From NCBI RefSeq assembly GCF_009828105.1, contig NZ_WTYQ01000003.1, positions 310,001 to 374,000 on the forward strand: 64,000 bases of DNA. Reading direction: 5' to 3'. Positions within the stretch are counted from its first letter, which is position 1. Every line of letters begins with the position of its first letter. Positions 45,220 through 53,967 of this stretch are shown here, piece after piece. The DNA comes from Altericroceibacterium indicum. GTDB lineage: Bacteria; Pseudomonadota; Alphaproteobacteria; Sphingomonadales; Sphingomonadaceae. Position numbers and translations under genes: made by a program. The notes beneath the pieces were generated by a model, which saw nothing but the letters and a program-made list of their open reading frames with translations, ran no database searches and was not told where the DNA came from.

Positions 45220-45581
45220 TTATGAAGGCAAACGCCTTAGCCGCGACCAGCCGCGCTTTCCAGAGGGCAAATTTTTTCTGGCGTATTTGTGGCGATTTTT
45301 TGCTTCAGCCAAACCGTTTTGCGCACCGTGCATGAAAGGCCGGTTGGAGCAAGCCGCATATGGCACGGTAATTTTCTTCGATCCAAATTAGTATGCATTG
45401 CATACTAATTTTTAACTTGCTTGCTTTCGAACCGTTTGCAAATAACTTGAAGAAGCGGGGGCGGAATAGATAATTTCCTGTAAGACTGGGACATCTTCCC
45501 CCGTGGTTTTGGAGACCGGCAGAACGTCGGCTGCAATCAATATAGCACCTCCCAGGGGGGGAGGTGTGGGGAGGGGAAAAC
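45220..45581. other. Intergenic region with large AT-rich palindrome
   Basis: 362 bp between the tRNA and the second TonB receptor. No gene is apparent. It holds a perfect palindrome AAATTAGTATGC-N3-GCATACTAATTT at 45385-45411 (12-bp arms), about 170 bp before the receptor start, and a very purine-rich GGGGAGGGG ribosome-binding region. The palindrome is a strong operator candidate; its core has the same 21-bp length and the same TTAGT/ACTAA ends as the site upstream of the first receptor. Confidence 0.65.
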
Positions 45582-48083
45582 ATGAATATCCAAGCTCTTG
45601 GATTTGTCTCGTTCTGTGCGCTCGCCACAGGTCTGGCAACGCCAGCCTATGCGCAAGATACCACGACAACACCCGTAGAAGGAAATGCCACCGGCACCGG
45701 TGCCCGAAATACTGAAATCGTCGTCACAGCGGAATTTCGCGATGCGAATCTGCAGGATACGCCCATTGCCATTACCGCAGTGAACGCCGAAATGCTTGAA
45801 GCGCGCGGCCAGACTGACATTGCAGAAGTGGCTGGGCAAGCACCCAATGTGACGTTGAAACAACAAAGCCAATATGGCGGTTCGGGCATGGTCGCCTTTA
45901 TTCGCGGTGTCGGGCAAACCGATTTCAACTACGCATTAGAACCGGGCGTTGGCGTTTATATCGATGACGTTTATTTTCCCACTCTCACCGGCTCGCTGCT
46001 GGATCTGACCGACCTTGAACGGGTGGAAGTGCTGCGCGGTCCACAAGGCACGCTAGCCGGAAAGAACTCCATTGGCGGTGCGATCAAGCTGTTCACCCGC
46101 AAACCAGATGGCAGCGGACGCGGCATGATTCAGGCCACCTATGGCTCTTTCAATCAGTTGGAAGCGCGCGGCTTTGCTGATTTCGGCCTGACCAATAATC
46201 TGTTTGCTCGCCTCGCGGCCACTACGAAACATCGCGATGGCTATGTGACTCAATTAGATTACGGAAAAACGCATCCCGATTCGAACGTGCCGGTTGGCCC
46301 TGGCACAACCGAGAAACTGGGCACGCTGGGAGACATCGCTTATTCCGGTGCGAGACTTTCCCTGCGCTGGCTGCCAAGCAGCGATGTGGAAGTGAATGTG
46401 TCAGGCGATTATACGCATGACCGTTCCTCTTCGGGTGCAGGCACCTTGCGCTATGTAAGCCCTACTGCGCCCTACACCACGCCAGACGGTATCCCTTTCC
46501 TGAGAGGAAAGGATGGCACGGCGGTGCCTTATGATTGCCGCTTTGTCCCCACAGGTCCCTACTCCTGCGACACATTGTCGGGTTCGGGGTATAATCCTCG
46601 CTACATCACCTATGAAAACTTTATCGACAATAAGGAGCCTACAAGTCAGGCCCCTTTCAAACCGGTAGCCTTTGACCCGATCCAGCATTTCAACGGCTGG
46701 GGAATCCAGGGCACGGTGGACTGGACGATCTCCGATCAATTCCAGCTCAAGTCGATTTCCTCCTATCGAGGCTATGACACGACGTGGGCCACAGCAGTCG
46801 ATGGCTCCCCCGTCGGGTCTCAGCAATTGAAGCAGCACCTGGATTTCAAATCCTACAGTCAGGAACTGCGTCTCAACGGCTCTGTATTTAATAACTTTCT
46901 CGATTTTACGCTGGGCGGGTTTTATTTCCATCAGGACGGTTCGTTGACCGCCCGTGTAGACCTCAACTATGCGGGTCTGGATTTCATTCATGGGCCGGAC
47001 ACAACCCCTGCCACGTCAAAAGCTGCCTTTCTCAATGGCACCTTTCATCTGACGCCAGCATGGTCGATTTCAGCTGGCGTGCGCTATTCTGATGATAAGA
47101 AAACCTATACCTACCGGCGGAGCGATCCGGATGGGCACGTTCCGGACAAACCATGTGCTTTCTTCAGCAATCCATCGCTCGGTAGCCCCACATCCATTGG
47201 CAATGAACCGAATTGCCTGCTGGTTGGGCTGAACAACGCCAAAGGGAAATTCAAGGGTAGCCGGTGGGATTATCGCCTCGTCAGCGATTATCGCTTCTCC
47301 GATGCGTTTCTTGCTTATGCTTCGGTTTCGACGGGTTACAAAGGAGGCGGTGTCAATCCACGACCCTATTTCGGCCCGGATACAGGCGAATGTTCGGACC
47401 TTCCGGCCGGCGTGATCAGACCTTGCAATCAGATCAAAAGCTTCGAACCGGAAACAATCACCACTTACGAGGTCGGCTTCAAGGCCGATCTGTTTGATCG
47501 CCGCTTGCGGATCAACTCTGCGGCTTTTTTCAACAAATATGACAATATCATCCTCACCCTCAGCGCCTGCCCCGGCTCGCCATGTCTTTTGCCAGCAAAT
47601 ATCGGCAAGGCTGATGTGAAAGGGTTTGAAACCGAAATCACGGCCTTCCCGATTGATGGCCTCTCCCTTGATGGGTCCCTCAGCTATCTGGATTTCCAAT
47701 ATAAAGACACGGGGGATTCCGGCGTACCATTGGACAATGTCACGCCTTACACACCAGAATGGACCTACAGCTTCGGCGTCCAATATGATTGGGAGTTGAG
47801 CGCTGGCACCATCACCGGTCGTGTCGATGGAAGTTATCAGTCCAAGATCTTCACCGAGCCATTGAACGATGTTCTCAACACGATTGACAGCTATTTCATT
47901 GCCAATGGCCGGCTAGCTTTTACGGCACCCGATAAGGATTGGCAGGTTTCGCTGGAGGTGAAGAACATCTTCAACAAATATTACTTCCTCACTCTATATG
48001 ACCAGCATTTGAGTTCAGGCACAGTGTCCGGCCAGCCATCACTGCCGCGCACATGGTCTGTCAGCGTTCGGCGCAACTTCTGA
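45582..48083 (+). CDS. TonB-dependent outer-membrane receptor
   Basis: Second large TonB-dependent transporter, 833 residues from the ATG at 45582 with GGGGAGGGG just upstream. Signal peptide MNIQALGFVSFCALATGLAT ends at AYAQ. A TonB-box-like EIVVTAEFRDANLQDTPIA precedes the plug (VAFIRGVGQTDFNYALEPGV; VEVLRGPQGTLAGKNSIGGA). The barrel follows (for example YRFSDAFLAYASVSTGYKGG) and the protein ends VSVRRNF with terminal Phe. Its Cys content is higher than usual in the loops (CRFVPTGPYSCDTLSG; CSDLPAGVIRPC; CPGSPC), suggesting disulfide-bonded extracellular loops. The substrate is unknown. The nearest transport partner is the POT peptide transporter, about 1 kb downstream. Confidence 0.93.
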   Translation: MNIQALGFVSFCALATGLATPAYAQDTTTTPVEGNATGTGARNTEIVVTAEFRDANLQDTPIAITAVNAEMLEARGQTDIAEVAGQAPNVTLKQQSQYGGSGMVAFIRGVGQTDFNYALEPGVGVYIDDVYFPTLTGSLLDLTDLERVEVLRGPQGTLAGKNSIGGAIKLFTRKPDGSGRGMIQATYGSFNQLEARGFADFGLTNNLFARLAATTKHRDGYVTQLDYGKTHPDSNVPVGPGTTEKLGTLGDIAYSGARLSLRWLPSSDVEVNVSGDYTHDRSSSGAGTLRYVSPTAPYTTPDGIPFLRGKDGTAVPYDCRFVPTGPYSCDTLSGSGYNPRYITYENFIDNKEPTSQAPFKPVAFDPIQHFNGWGIQGTVDWTISDQFQLKSISSYRGYDTTWATAVDGSPVGSQQLKQHLDFKSYSQELRLNGSVFNNFLDFTLGGFYFHQDGSLTARVDLNYAGLDFIHGPDTTPATSKAAFLNGTFHLTPAWSISAGVRYSDDKKTYTYRRSDPDGHVPDKPCAFFSNPSLGSPTSIGNEPNCLLVGLNNAKGKFKGSRWDYRLVSDYRFSDAFLAYASVSTGYKGGGVNPRPYFGPDTGECSDLPAGVIRPCNQIKSFEPETITTYEVGFKADLFDRRLRINSAAFFNKYDNIILTLSACPGSPCLLPANIGKADVKGFETEITAFPIDGLSLDGSLSYLDFQYKDTGDSGVPLDNVTPYTPEWTYSFGVQYDWELSAGTITGRVDGSYQSKIFTEPLNDVLNTIDSYFIANGRLAFTAPDKDWQVSLEVKNIFNKYYFLTLYDQHLSSGTVSGQPSLPRTWSVSVRRNF

Positions 48084-48110
48084 TAGAACGTGTTCAAAAG
48101 CATGAAACGA

Positions 48111-48144
48111 AAAGGGGAGCGGAAGACATCTTCCGCTCCCCTTT
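48111..48144. terminator. Bidirectional terminator, TonB receptor / ihfB
   Basis: A perfect 16-bp stem (48111-48126 with 48129-48144) around CA. TTTC follows on the plus strand and TTTTCGTTT on the minus strand, so it ends both convergent units. Confidence 0.9.
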
Positions 48145-48199
48145 CACCTGGCGTTTGAGATAGGATTGGCGCTACAAAAACATGCAACGCGCGTTCTGC

Positions 48200-48481
48200 C
48201 TAATTGGTGTTCAGGCGTTCGCGCATTTCTTTGCCGGGCTTGAAGTAGGGAACGCGCTTGGGTGGGACTTCTACAGAAGCACCGGTGCGAGGATTGCGGC
48301 CTGTGCGACCGTCGCGCTGGCGCGTCGAAAATGCACCAAAACCGCGCAATTCTACTCGACCGCCTTCGGCCAGTCGCGTAGAAATCTCATCGAAAAATAT
48401 ATCGACGACCTGTTCGATCTCTTCGGGGCGCAATTCGGGATTATCATCAGCCAGAGACTGCAACAGTTCGGATCTGATCAT
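48200..48481 (-). CDS. ihfB: Integration host factor subunit beta
   Basis: DNA-bending architectural protein. The ATG at 48481 (GGAGG eight bases upstream) gives 93 residues, the usual size. The sequence [20 protein letters not shown] and the DNA arm [20 protein letters not shown] with the intercalating Pro in [11 protein letters not shown] are specific for IHF-beta rather than HU. The end [13 protein letters not shown] is normal. The partner ihfA is not in the window. Confidence 0.95.
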   Translation of the reverse strand: MIRSELLQSLADDNPELRPEEIEQVVDIFFDEISTRLAEGGRVELRGFGAFSTRQRDGRTGRNPRTGASVEVPPKRVPYFKPGKEMRERLNTN

Positions 48482-48647
48482 CAAGGTCCTCCATACCGAC
48501 CGTCTCAGATACACAGTCGGCGTATTGGCTATTATTATTACCCACACCTTCACTCAAAGATATGGCACGACCCGGAACGGCGCTTGCCAGACCAAAGCGT
48601 CAGGCGCAATCATCCATTTGTATTTTTCGCACCTAACTGCCTAGAAA

Positions 48648-48989
48648 TTACGCTTCCGACAGCAAACTGTGTAAATTAATACCCAAGCGACCCATTTTGG
48701 CGCGTATTTCAGGCCATTCCTGATCCAGAAAGCGGGCCTTCTCAATGGCGCGCAGCTTTTCTGCTGCGCCGCGAGTCACGAACATTCCGACCCCACGCCG
48801 CACCTGAACCAGACCGTTCACCTGAAATTGCTGGTAAGCCTTTGCCACGGTCAGTGGATTGGCCCCCTGCTCGGCAGCGAATGCCCGGACAGAAGGCAAC
48901 ATCTCACCTTCACCATAACGCCCATCGATGATGGCCGCAGCGATCAAATCGCGCAATTTCAAATAAACGGGGCGGGCAGTTTCACTCAT
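48648..48989 (-). CDS. GntR-family regulator, YtrA type
   Basis: A 113-residue protein (ATG at 48989) with a GntR winged helix: VYLKLRDLIAAAIIDGRYGE, LPSVRAFAAEQGANPLTVAK, AYQQFQVNGLVQVRRGVGMF. The effector domain is only about 40 residues (FLDQEWPEIRAKMGRLGINL), which places it in the YtrA subfamily; these often control ABC transporters and usually repress their own operon. Here the divergent neighbour is the POT transporter, a possible target, and the upstream region holds AT-rich ATATAGTGCCATAATAC. Confidence 0.87.
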   Translation of the reverse strand: MSETARPVYLKLRDLIAAAIIDGRYGEGEMLPSVRAFAAEQGANPLTVAKAYQQFQVNGLVQVRRGVGMFVTRGAAEKLRAIEKARFLDQEWPEIRAKMGRLGINLHSLLSEA

Positions 48990-49119
48990 TCCAGTGATAT
49001 AGTGCCATAATACAGCGACGCGGGTCAAGGCAGGGCCGTATCAGCAGTCTCTGTTTCCTATGTAACGAAAACAGCTTCACATAGGTGTCATTTTCTTTAG
49101 GTTGCCGCTCATGATGATC

Positions 49120-49143
49120 AAGGTGCGCTCAAAAGCGCCCTTT
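49120..49143 (+). other. Hairpin in the POT transporter leader
   Basis: AAGG-T-GCGCT (49120-49129) pairs with AGCGC-C-CTTT (49134-49143) around CAAA, with one mismatch and one G-U. It lies about 30 bp before the start codon. There is no T run, so termination is unlikely; it may affect mRNA stability or translation. Confidence 0.3.
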
Positions 49144-49173
49144 GCTATGAAATTTTGAGGGGACTGCGGGTCG

Positions 49174-50745
49174 ATGGCCAGTCAATATGCTGAAAGCGGG
49201 GATGCCCGTGGGACATTTTTAGGACACCCTAAAGGGTTGTTCGTGCTGTTTTTTGCAGAGATGTGGGAGCGCTTTTCCTATTACGGGATGCGCGCGCTGC
49301 TCATTTTCTATCTTACCAAGCACTGGCTTTTTTCAGACGGGGATGCAGGCGTTATTTATGGTGCCTATACGGCGCTGGTCTATATTACGCCGGTTCTCGG
49401 CGGATATCTCGCTGATCGCTATTTGGGGCAGCGAAAAGCTGTTGCCTTTGGCGCGATATTGCTGACTTTCGGCCATTTCCTGATGGGTTTTGAAGGCAAT
49501 GGCGGCAGTGATGCGGTTGCTCTCAACATGTTCTGGCTGGCACTTGCCTTTATCATCGTGGGTTCCGGCTTCCTGAAAGCCAATATCTCGGTGATCGTCG
49601 GGCAACTCTATCCGCGTACGGATGTGCGCCGCGATCCGGCCTATACGATCTTCTACATGGGCATTAACCTGGGCGCGTTCCTCGGTTCGCTGCTGTGCGG
49701 CTATCTGGGCGAAGTCTATGGTTGGAGCTACGGTTTCGGCGCTGCTGGTGTCGGCATGTTGCTTGGTCTTATCGTCTTCGTCTGGGGCAAACCCTTGCTG
49801 GTCGGCCGCGGTGAAGCACCCGGTCCGCTTTCCAAAACCAAGGAATGGAGCCTTTATGCTGTAGGCCTGCTGGCCGTTGTAGTATGCTGGTGGATGGTAC
49901 AAAATCAGGAAGTTGTCGGCACCCTTCTGGGAATTTTCGGCGGCATTCTGGTGCTTGGCGTCGTGCTTTATTCCGTCGTGAAACTGCCACCCCATGAACG
50001 CGACCGCATCTTGGCCGCACTGTTCCTGATTTTCGTTTCCATTGTCTTCTGGGCTTTGTTCGAACAGGCAGGCAACTCGCTCAATCTCTTCACCGACCGT
50101 GATGTGGACCGGATGGGCATTCCAGCCTCCATGTTCCAATCGCTCAACGCTGCTTATATTTTCCTTCTCGCACCACTTTTCGCCGGTCTGTGGACTGCAT
50201 TGGGCAAGCGCGGGAAAGAACCTTCTGCACCCTTTAAATTCGGTCTTGGCGTGATTCAGGTCGGCCTCGGCTTTCTTGTTCTGGTGTGGGGTGCAAACGC
50301 GGCTGGCATGGAAAATGCCGTGCCAGTGATTTTCATTTTCCTGATCTATCTGCTTCACACAACGGGTGAACTTTGCCTGTCACCGGTCGGCCTCAGCGCC
50401 ATGAACCGCCTTGCGCCATCACATATGGCGTCGCTCATCATGGGCGTTTGGTTCTTCGCTTCGGCAACCGGTAACTTTGCCGCAGGTCTGATTTCCAGAG
50501 CCGCCGGCGGTGATGGCCTTGAAGGCGCTGAAGCTGGCAAGGAACTGGTGCTCGGCGTTTACAACACGGTCGGCTGGTATGCGGTCGGCATCGGCATAGC
50601 CGTGCTGGTGGTTTCACCCTTCATCAAGAAGCTGATGCACCTCGATACGCTGCGCGACGCGTCTGATGAATTGACCGGCAGCAGCGAAGCAGGGCTTGAA
50701 GCACAGGAAGCAGGCGTACATCCACAAAACTCCCCCCGCGCATAA
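49174..50745 (+). CDS. Proton-coupled oligopeptide transporter (POT/PTR2 family)
   Basis: Imports di- and tripeptides with protons. The 523-residue inner-membrane protein has about 14 helices. The family motif ExxERFxYYG is present as EMWERFSYYGMRALL near residue 32, with GAYTALVYITPVLGGYLADR, FYMGINLGAFLGSLLCGYLG (PTR2 signature) and LHTTGELCLSPVGLSAMNRL. The peptide-carboxylate Lys/Glu set cannot be checked in full. GAGGGGACTGCGG lies before the ATG. Its stop codon lies in the loop of a terminator, yet two amidohydrolase genes follow only 38 bp later; readthrough would join import to peptide processing. Confidence 0.94.
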   Translation: MASQYAESGDARGTFLGHPKGLFVLFFAEMWERFSYYGMRALLIFYLTKHWLFSDGDAGVIYGAYTALVYITPVLGGYLADRYLGQRKAVAFGAILLTFGHFLMGFEGNGGSDAVALNMFWLALAFIIVGSGFLKANISVIVGQLYPRTDVRRDPAYTIFYMGINLGAFLGSLLCGYLGEVYGWSYGFGAAGVGMLLGLIVFVWGKPLLVGRGEAPGPLSKTKEWSLYAVGLLAVVVCWWMVQNQEVVGTLLGIFGGILVLGVVLYSVVKLPPHERDRILAALFLIFVSIVFWALFEQAGNSLNLFTDRDVDRMGIPASMFQSLNAAYIFLLAPLFAGLWTALGKRGKEPSAPFKFGLGVIQVGLGFLVLVWGANAAGMENAVPVIFIFLIYLLHTTGELCLSPVGLSAMNRLAPSHMASLIMGVWFFASATGNFAAGLISRAAGGDGLEGAEAGKELVLGVYNTVGWYAVGIGIAVLVVSPFIKKLMHLDTLRDASDELTGSSEAGLEAQEAGVHPQNSPRA

Positions 50746-50764
50746 GCGCCGGGGGCATCTTTTT
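50733..50764 (+). terminator. Terminator overlapping the POT stop codon
   Basis: CCCCCGCGC (50733-50741) and GCGCCGGGG (50746-50754) pair with one mismatch; the loop ATAA contains the stop TAA, and a run of five T ends at 50764. Ribosomes finishing the POT gene would cover the left arm. Confidence 0.65.
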
Positions 50765-50783
50765 CAGGAAACGGAGGGGGCAA

Positions 50784-52163
50784 ATGAATTTGCGATTCCT
50801 GACTCTCGCAGCCGGGGCGGCGCTCGCCCTGGCTGGTTGCAGCACGGCCAATAACAGCGTGGCGTCCACCGGCAGCCCACGGCCTGCCACTAATGACGCT
50901 GTACCCTATGCATCGACTTATAAGCCTTATTCCGGCACGGCCACAGCGCTAGTCGGCGCGACCGTGTTTGACGGCGAAGGTCGAGAGATCGACAATGGCA
51001 CCGTGCTGTTTGCCGATGGCAAACTGGTGGCGATTGGCGGGCCTGAGCTGGCCATTCCAGCGGGTTACACACGGATCGACGGGACGGGAAAATTCGTCAC
51101 CCCCGGCGTGATCGATATCCATTCCCATCTGGGTGACTATGCCTCTCCCGCCGTTGCCGCCAATAGCGATGGCAATGAAGCCACCTCACCCACGACCCCT
51201 GAAGTCTGGGCGGAGCATTCGGTCTGGCCGCAAGACCCTGGCTTTTCGCGTGCGCTCGTCAATGGCGGAGTGACCAGCCTACAAATTCTTCCCGGTTCGG
51301 CAAATCTGATGGGCGGGCGTTCGGTTACGCTGAAGAATGTGCCATCACGCACGGTGCAAGGCATGAAATTTCCTGGCGCACCCTATGGCCTCAAAATGGC
51401 CTGCGGTGAAAACCCCAAGCGCGTTTATGGTAGCCGCAATCAGATGCCCTCCACCCGGATGGGCAATTTCGCGGTGGATCGTGAAAATTGGCTCAAGGCG
51501 CAGGAATATGCCAAAGGCGATCATTCCACCCGCGACCTTGGCCTTGAAACGCTTGAAGGCGTGCTGGAAGGCAAAATCCTCGTCCATAATCACTGCTATC
51601 GCGCTGATGAAATGGCACTGGTGCTCGATATGGCCAAGGAATTTGGCTATAAAGTCACCGCCTTCCATCATGCGGTGGAAAGCTACAAGATTGCCGACCT
51701 GCTGCGTGAAAATGACGTTTGCTCTGCCGTCTGGGCTGATTGGTATGGCTTCAAGATGGAATCCTACGATGCCATCCCTGAAAACGCTGCTTTGATTGCC
51801 AATGCAGGGGCCTGCGTCATCATCCATTCGGACGATGAAAATGGCATCCAGCGGCTCAATCAGGCGTCAGCCAAGGCGCAAGCTGCGGGCGCGCGAATGG
51901 GAATCAACATCCCTGACGCTCAGGTCATCAGCTGGTTCACCTATAATCCGGCCAAAGCGATGGGCATTGCGGATCAGACCGGCAGCCTCAAGCAAGGCAA
52001 AATGGCTGATATCGTGCTGTGGAATGGTGATCCACTCTCTGTCTATTCCCGGCCTGAGAAGGTCTGGATCGATGGCGCGCTGATGTATGACGCGATGGAC
52101 CCCAAACGCCGCCCGGTGAGCGATTTCGAACTGGGCCAGCCGGGTGAAGGAGACGTGAAATGA
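50784..52163 (+). CDS. Amidohydrolase family lipoprotein (imidazolonepropionase-like)
   Basis: Exported metal-dependent hydrolase of 459 residues. The signal ends in lipobox LAGC (TLAAGAALALAGCST). After a beta-sandwich segment, the metal site is complete: VIDIHSHLGD (H-x-H), KILVHNHCYRADEM (His), KVTAFHHAVESYK (His) and IHSDDENGIQRLN (Asp). The end has MADIVLWNGDPLS, typical of this superfamily. Relatives act on cyclic amides and some dipeptides. GGAGGGGG precedes the ATG, and the stop overlaps the next amidohydrolase start by ATGA. Confidence 0.9.
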   Translation: MNLRFLTLAAGAALALAGCSTANNSVASTGSPRPATNDAVPYASTYKPYSGTATALVGATVFDGEGREIDNGTVLFADGKLVAIGGPELAIPAGYTRIDGTGKFVTPGVIDIHSHLGDYASPAVAANSDGNEATSPTTPEVWAEHSVWPQDPGFSRALVNGGVTSLQILPGSANLMGGRSVTLKNVPSRTVQGMKFPGAPYGLKMACGENPKRVYGSRNQMPSTRMGNFAVDRENWLKAQEYAKGDHSTRDLGLETLEGVLEGKILVHNHCYRADEMALVLDMAKEFGYKVTAFHHAVESYKIADLLRENDVCSAVWADWYGFKMESYDAIPENAALIANAGACVIIHSDDENGIQRLNQASAKAQAAGARMGINIPDAQVISWFTYNPAKAMGIADQTGSLKQGKMADIVLWNGDPLSVYSRPEKVWIDGALMYDAMDPKRRPVSDFELGQPGEGDVK

Positions 52164-53470
52164 GCTTTCGCAAACTTCTCGTCACCGCGCTCATTGCCAG
52201 TGCCGCTCCATTGCTGAGCACCCTTCCAGCCAATGCGCAGGATATGGTCATCACCAACGCCAAACTGGTGATCGGTGATGGGAGCGATCCGATCGAGAAC
52301 GGCACTGTCATTGTCCGCAATGGCACGGTAGTTGCAGCGGGGACAGGCATTGCAGCGCCCGCAGGCATTCCGGCCATGGATGCGCAGGGCCGCTGGGTTA
52401 CGCCCGGGATCGTTGCCTCGCTGACTGATCTTGGCATTCTCGATGTGTCCGGCGTGAGCGACAGCAATGACAGCTCCGCAGGAGGTGCCGCTTTCAGCGC
52501 TGCGCTGGACGTTGCACCAGCGGTGAACGCCAAGTCTGAAAACATTGCAGTCAGCCGCGCTGGCGGGGTTACCCGCGCCACGGTCACGCCCTTCGCCTCA
52601 CGATCGATCTTTGCCGGACAAGGCGCGCTGATTGATCTGGGCGCTGATCCTGACGCCTTGATGAAACCACGTGCCTCCCAATATGTCGAATTGGGTGAAG
52701 ACGGCGCGCGTCTGGCAGGGGGCAGCCGCACGGCAGCTTACGCCCAGCTGCATTACGCATTGGCACAGGCCAGCCAACCCGACGGCCCGACTGGCGCCAT
52801 TGAAGGTGGGGACGTTCAGGTCAGCCAGTTCGACATCGCCGCATTGGCACCCGTCGTCTCCGGCGAACAGACGCTTTATGTCCATGTAGAACGAGCGGCA
52901 GATATCCGCTCCGCTCTGCTACTGAAGCGCGAATTTCCCAAGTTGCGCCTGGTGCTTGTCGGCGCAAGCGAAGGCTGGATGGTCGCCAGAGATATTGCCG
53001 CCGCAGGTGTTCCGGTGATTACCATGGCGCTGAACGATCTTCCGGCAAGATTCGAACAGTTGGCGGCGACCCAGAGCAATGTCGGCCGCATGGTCGATGC
53101 CGGGGTTAAGGTCGCCATCGGGCAGTTTTCAGACATGAACCAGCCGCGCTGGGCACCCGAGGAAGCCGGCAATCTCGTTGCGCTGAACAAGATGCCCGGC
53201 GCATCCGGTCTCAGTTGGAACGAAGCCTTTGCTGCGATCAGTTCCGTTCCGGCAGACATTGCCGGGATGGGCGGCAAGATGGGCGTTTTAAAGCCCGGCG
53301 CCGTGGGTGATGTCGTGGTGTGGGACGGTGATCCGCTGGAAGTGGGGACGGTCCCGGTGAAGGTCTTTATCGACGGAGTCGATCAACCTTTGGAAAGCCA
53401 TCAAAGCAAGCTGCGTGATCGCTATCGCTCGCTTGAACGCAGTGATTTGCCGCCGGCCTATAATTGGTGA
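52160..53470 (+). CDS. Amidohydrolase-like protein lacking metal ligands (probable pseudoenzyme)
   Basis: A 436-residue exported paralogue of the preceding gene, with a Sec signal (LIASAAPLLSTLPANA). It keeps the outer frame: VITNAKLVIGDGSDPIENGT, GRWVTPGI at the normal place and GDVVVWDGDPLEVG at the end. The catalytic residues are gone: VTPGIVASLTDLGI replaces the H-x-H strand, VLVGASEGW stands at the second His position and IGQFSDMNQP at the catalytic Asp. Only YVHVERAAD retains a His. The gene is intact and coupled to its neighbour by a 4-bp overlap, so it is likely kept as a binding or regulatory partner, perhaps a heterodimer subunit. Confidence 0.85.
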   Translation: MSFRKLLVTALIASAAPLLSTLPANAQDMVITNAKLVIGDGSDPIENGTVIVRNGTVVAAGTGIAAPAGIPAMDAQGRWVTPGIVASLTDLGILDVSGVSDSNDSSAGGAAFSAALDVAPAVNAKSENIAVSRAGGVTRATVTPFASRSIFAGQGALIDLGADPDALMKPRASQYVELGEDGARLAGGSRTAAYAQLHYALAQASQPDGPTGAIEGGDVQVSQFDIAALAPVVSGEQTLYVHVERAADIRSALLLKREFPKLRLVLVGASEGWMVARDIAAAGVPVITMALNDLPARFEQLAATQSNVGRMVDAGVKVAIGQFSDMNQPRWAPEEAGNLVALNKMPGASGLSWNEAFAAISSVPADIAGMGGKMGVLKPGAVGDVVVWDGDPLEVGTVPVKVFIDGVDQPLESHQSKLRDRYRSLERSDLPPAYNW

Positions 53471-53476
53471 TTATCT

Positions 53477-53515
53477 GGCCGGAGCGAGTTGGCGATGCGC
53501 TAGCCCGCTCCGGCC
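53477..53515 (+). other. Hairpin after the amidohydrolase pair
   Basis: GGCCGGAGC (53477-53485) pairs exactly with GCTCCGGCC (53507-53515) over a 21-nt loop. No T run follows; it may stabilise the 3' end or act as a weak terminator before csaA. Confidence 0.4.
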
Positions 53516-53554
53516 TCACTAGGCAAATGCATGTCAGGTGCTTAATCTGCGCTG

Positions 53555-53926
53555 ATGCATCTGATTCATGACCCCGCCGCAGAGCCTGCGCCTGAAATCA
53601 CTTTCGACGATTTTCTGAAAGTTGATATTCGCGCTGGTACCATCGTGACGGCCGAAGCCTTTCCCGAAGCGCGCAACCCTGCCTATAAGTTACAAGTCGA
53701 TTTAGGCCCCGGCATAGGCATCAGGAAAAGCATCGCGCAAATTACCCAGAACCATACGCTGGAAAGCCTTCCGGGCACCCGCGTGATGGCAGTGGTCAAT
53801 TTCCCCAAGCGCCAGATCGGCCCGGCCCGTTCTGAAGTGCTTTTGCTGGGATTTGCCGATGAAGCTGGCCATATCGTGCTGAGCGAACCCGGTCAGACCG
53901 TGCCCAATGGTGCACGTCTGGCCTGA
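53555..53926 (+). CDS. csaA: CsaA-type tRNA-binding-domain protein
   Basis: A 123-residue OB-fold protein related to the EMAPII/Trbp111 tRNA-binding domain. Recognisable segments are FDDFLKVDIRAGTIVTAEAF, RNPAYKLQVDLG, IRKSIAQIT and RVMAVVNFPKRQIGPARSEV, with LSEPGQTVPNGARLA at the end. CsaA acts as a homodimer and has been described as having chaperone and export-related activity. About 85 bp separate it from the amidohydrolases. It converges on dxs. Confidence 0.93.
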   Translation: MHLIHDPAAEPAPEITFDDFLKVDIRAGTIVTAEAFPEARNPAYKLQVDLGPGIGIRKSIAQITQNHTLESLPGTRVMAVVNFPKRQIGPARSEVLLLGFADEAGHIVLSEPGQTVPNGARLA

Positions 53927-53931
53927 AAGCT

Positions 53932-53957
53932 CGGGCGGTTTCTACCAGAACCGCCCG
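53932..53957. terminator. Hairpin between csaA and dxs
   Basis: CGGGCGGTT (53932-53940) pairs exactly with AACCGCCCG (53949-53957). It lies between two convergent stops; T runs are poor on both strands. Confidence 0.6.
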
Positions 53958-53967
53958 GAAATTCTGT

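Noticed and set aside
49333-50358. 341-codon minus-strand frame inside the POT transporter gene
   Set aside because: Full POT signatures on the plus strand; the antisense product is hydrophilic and repetitive in Gln, Glu and His.
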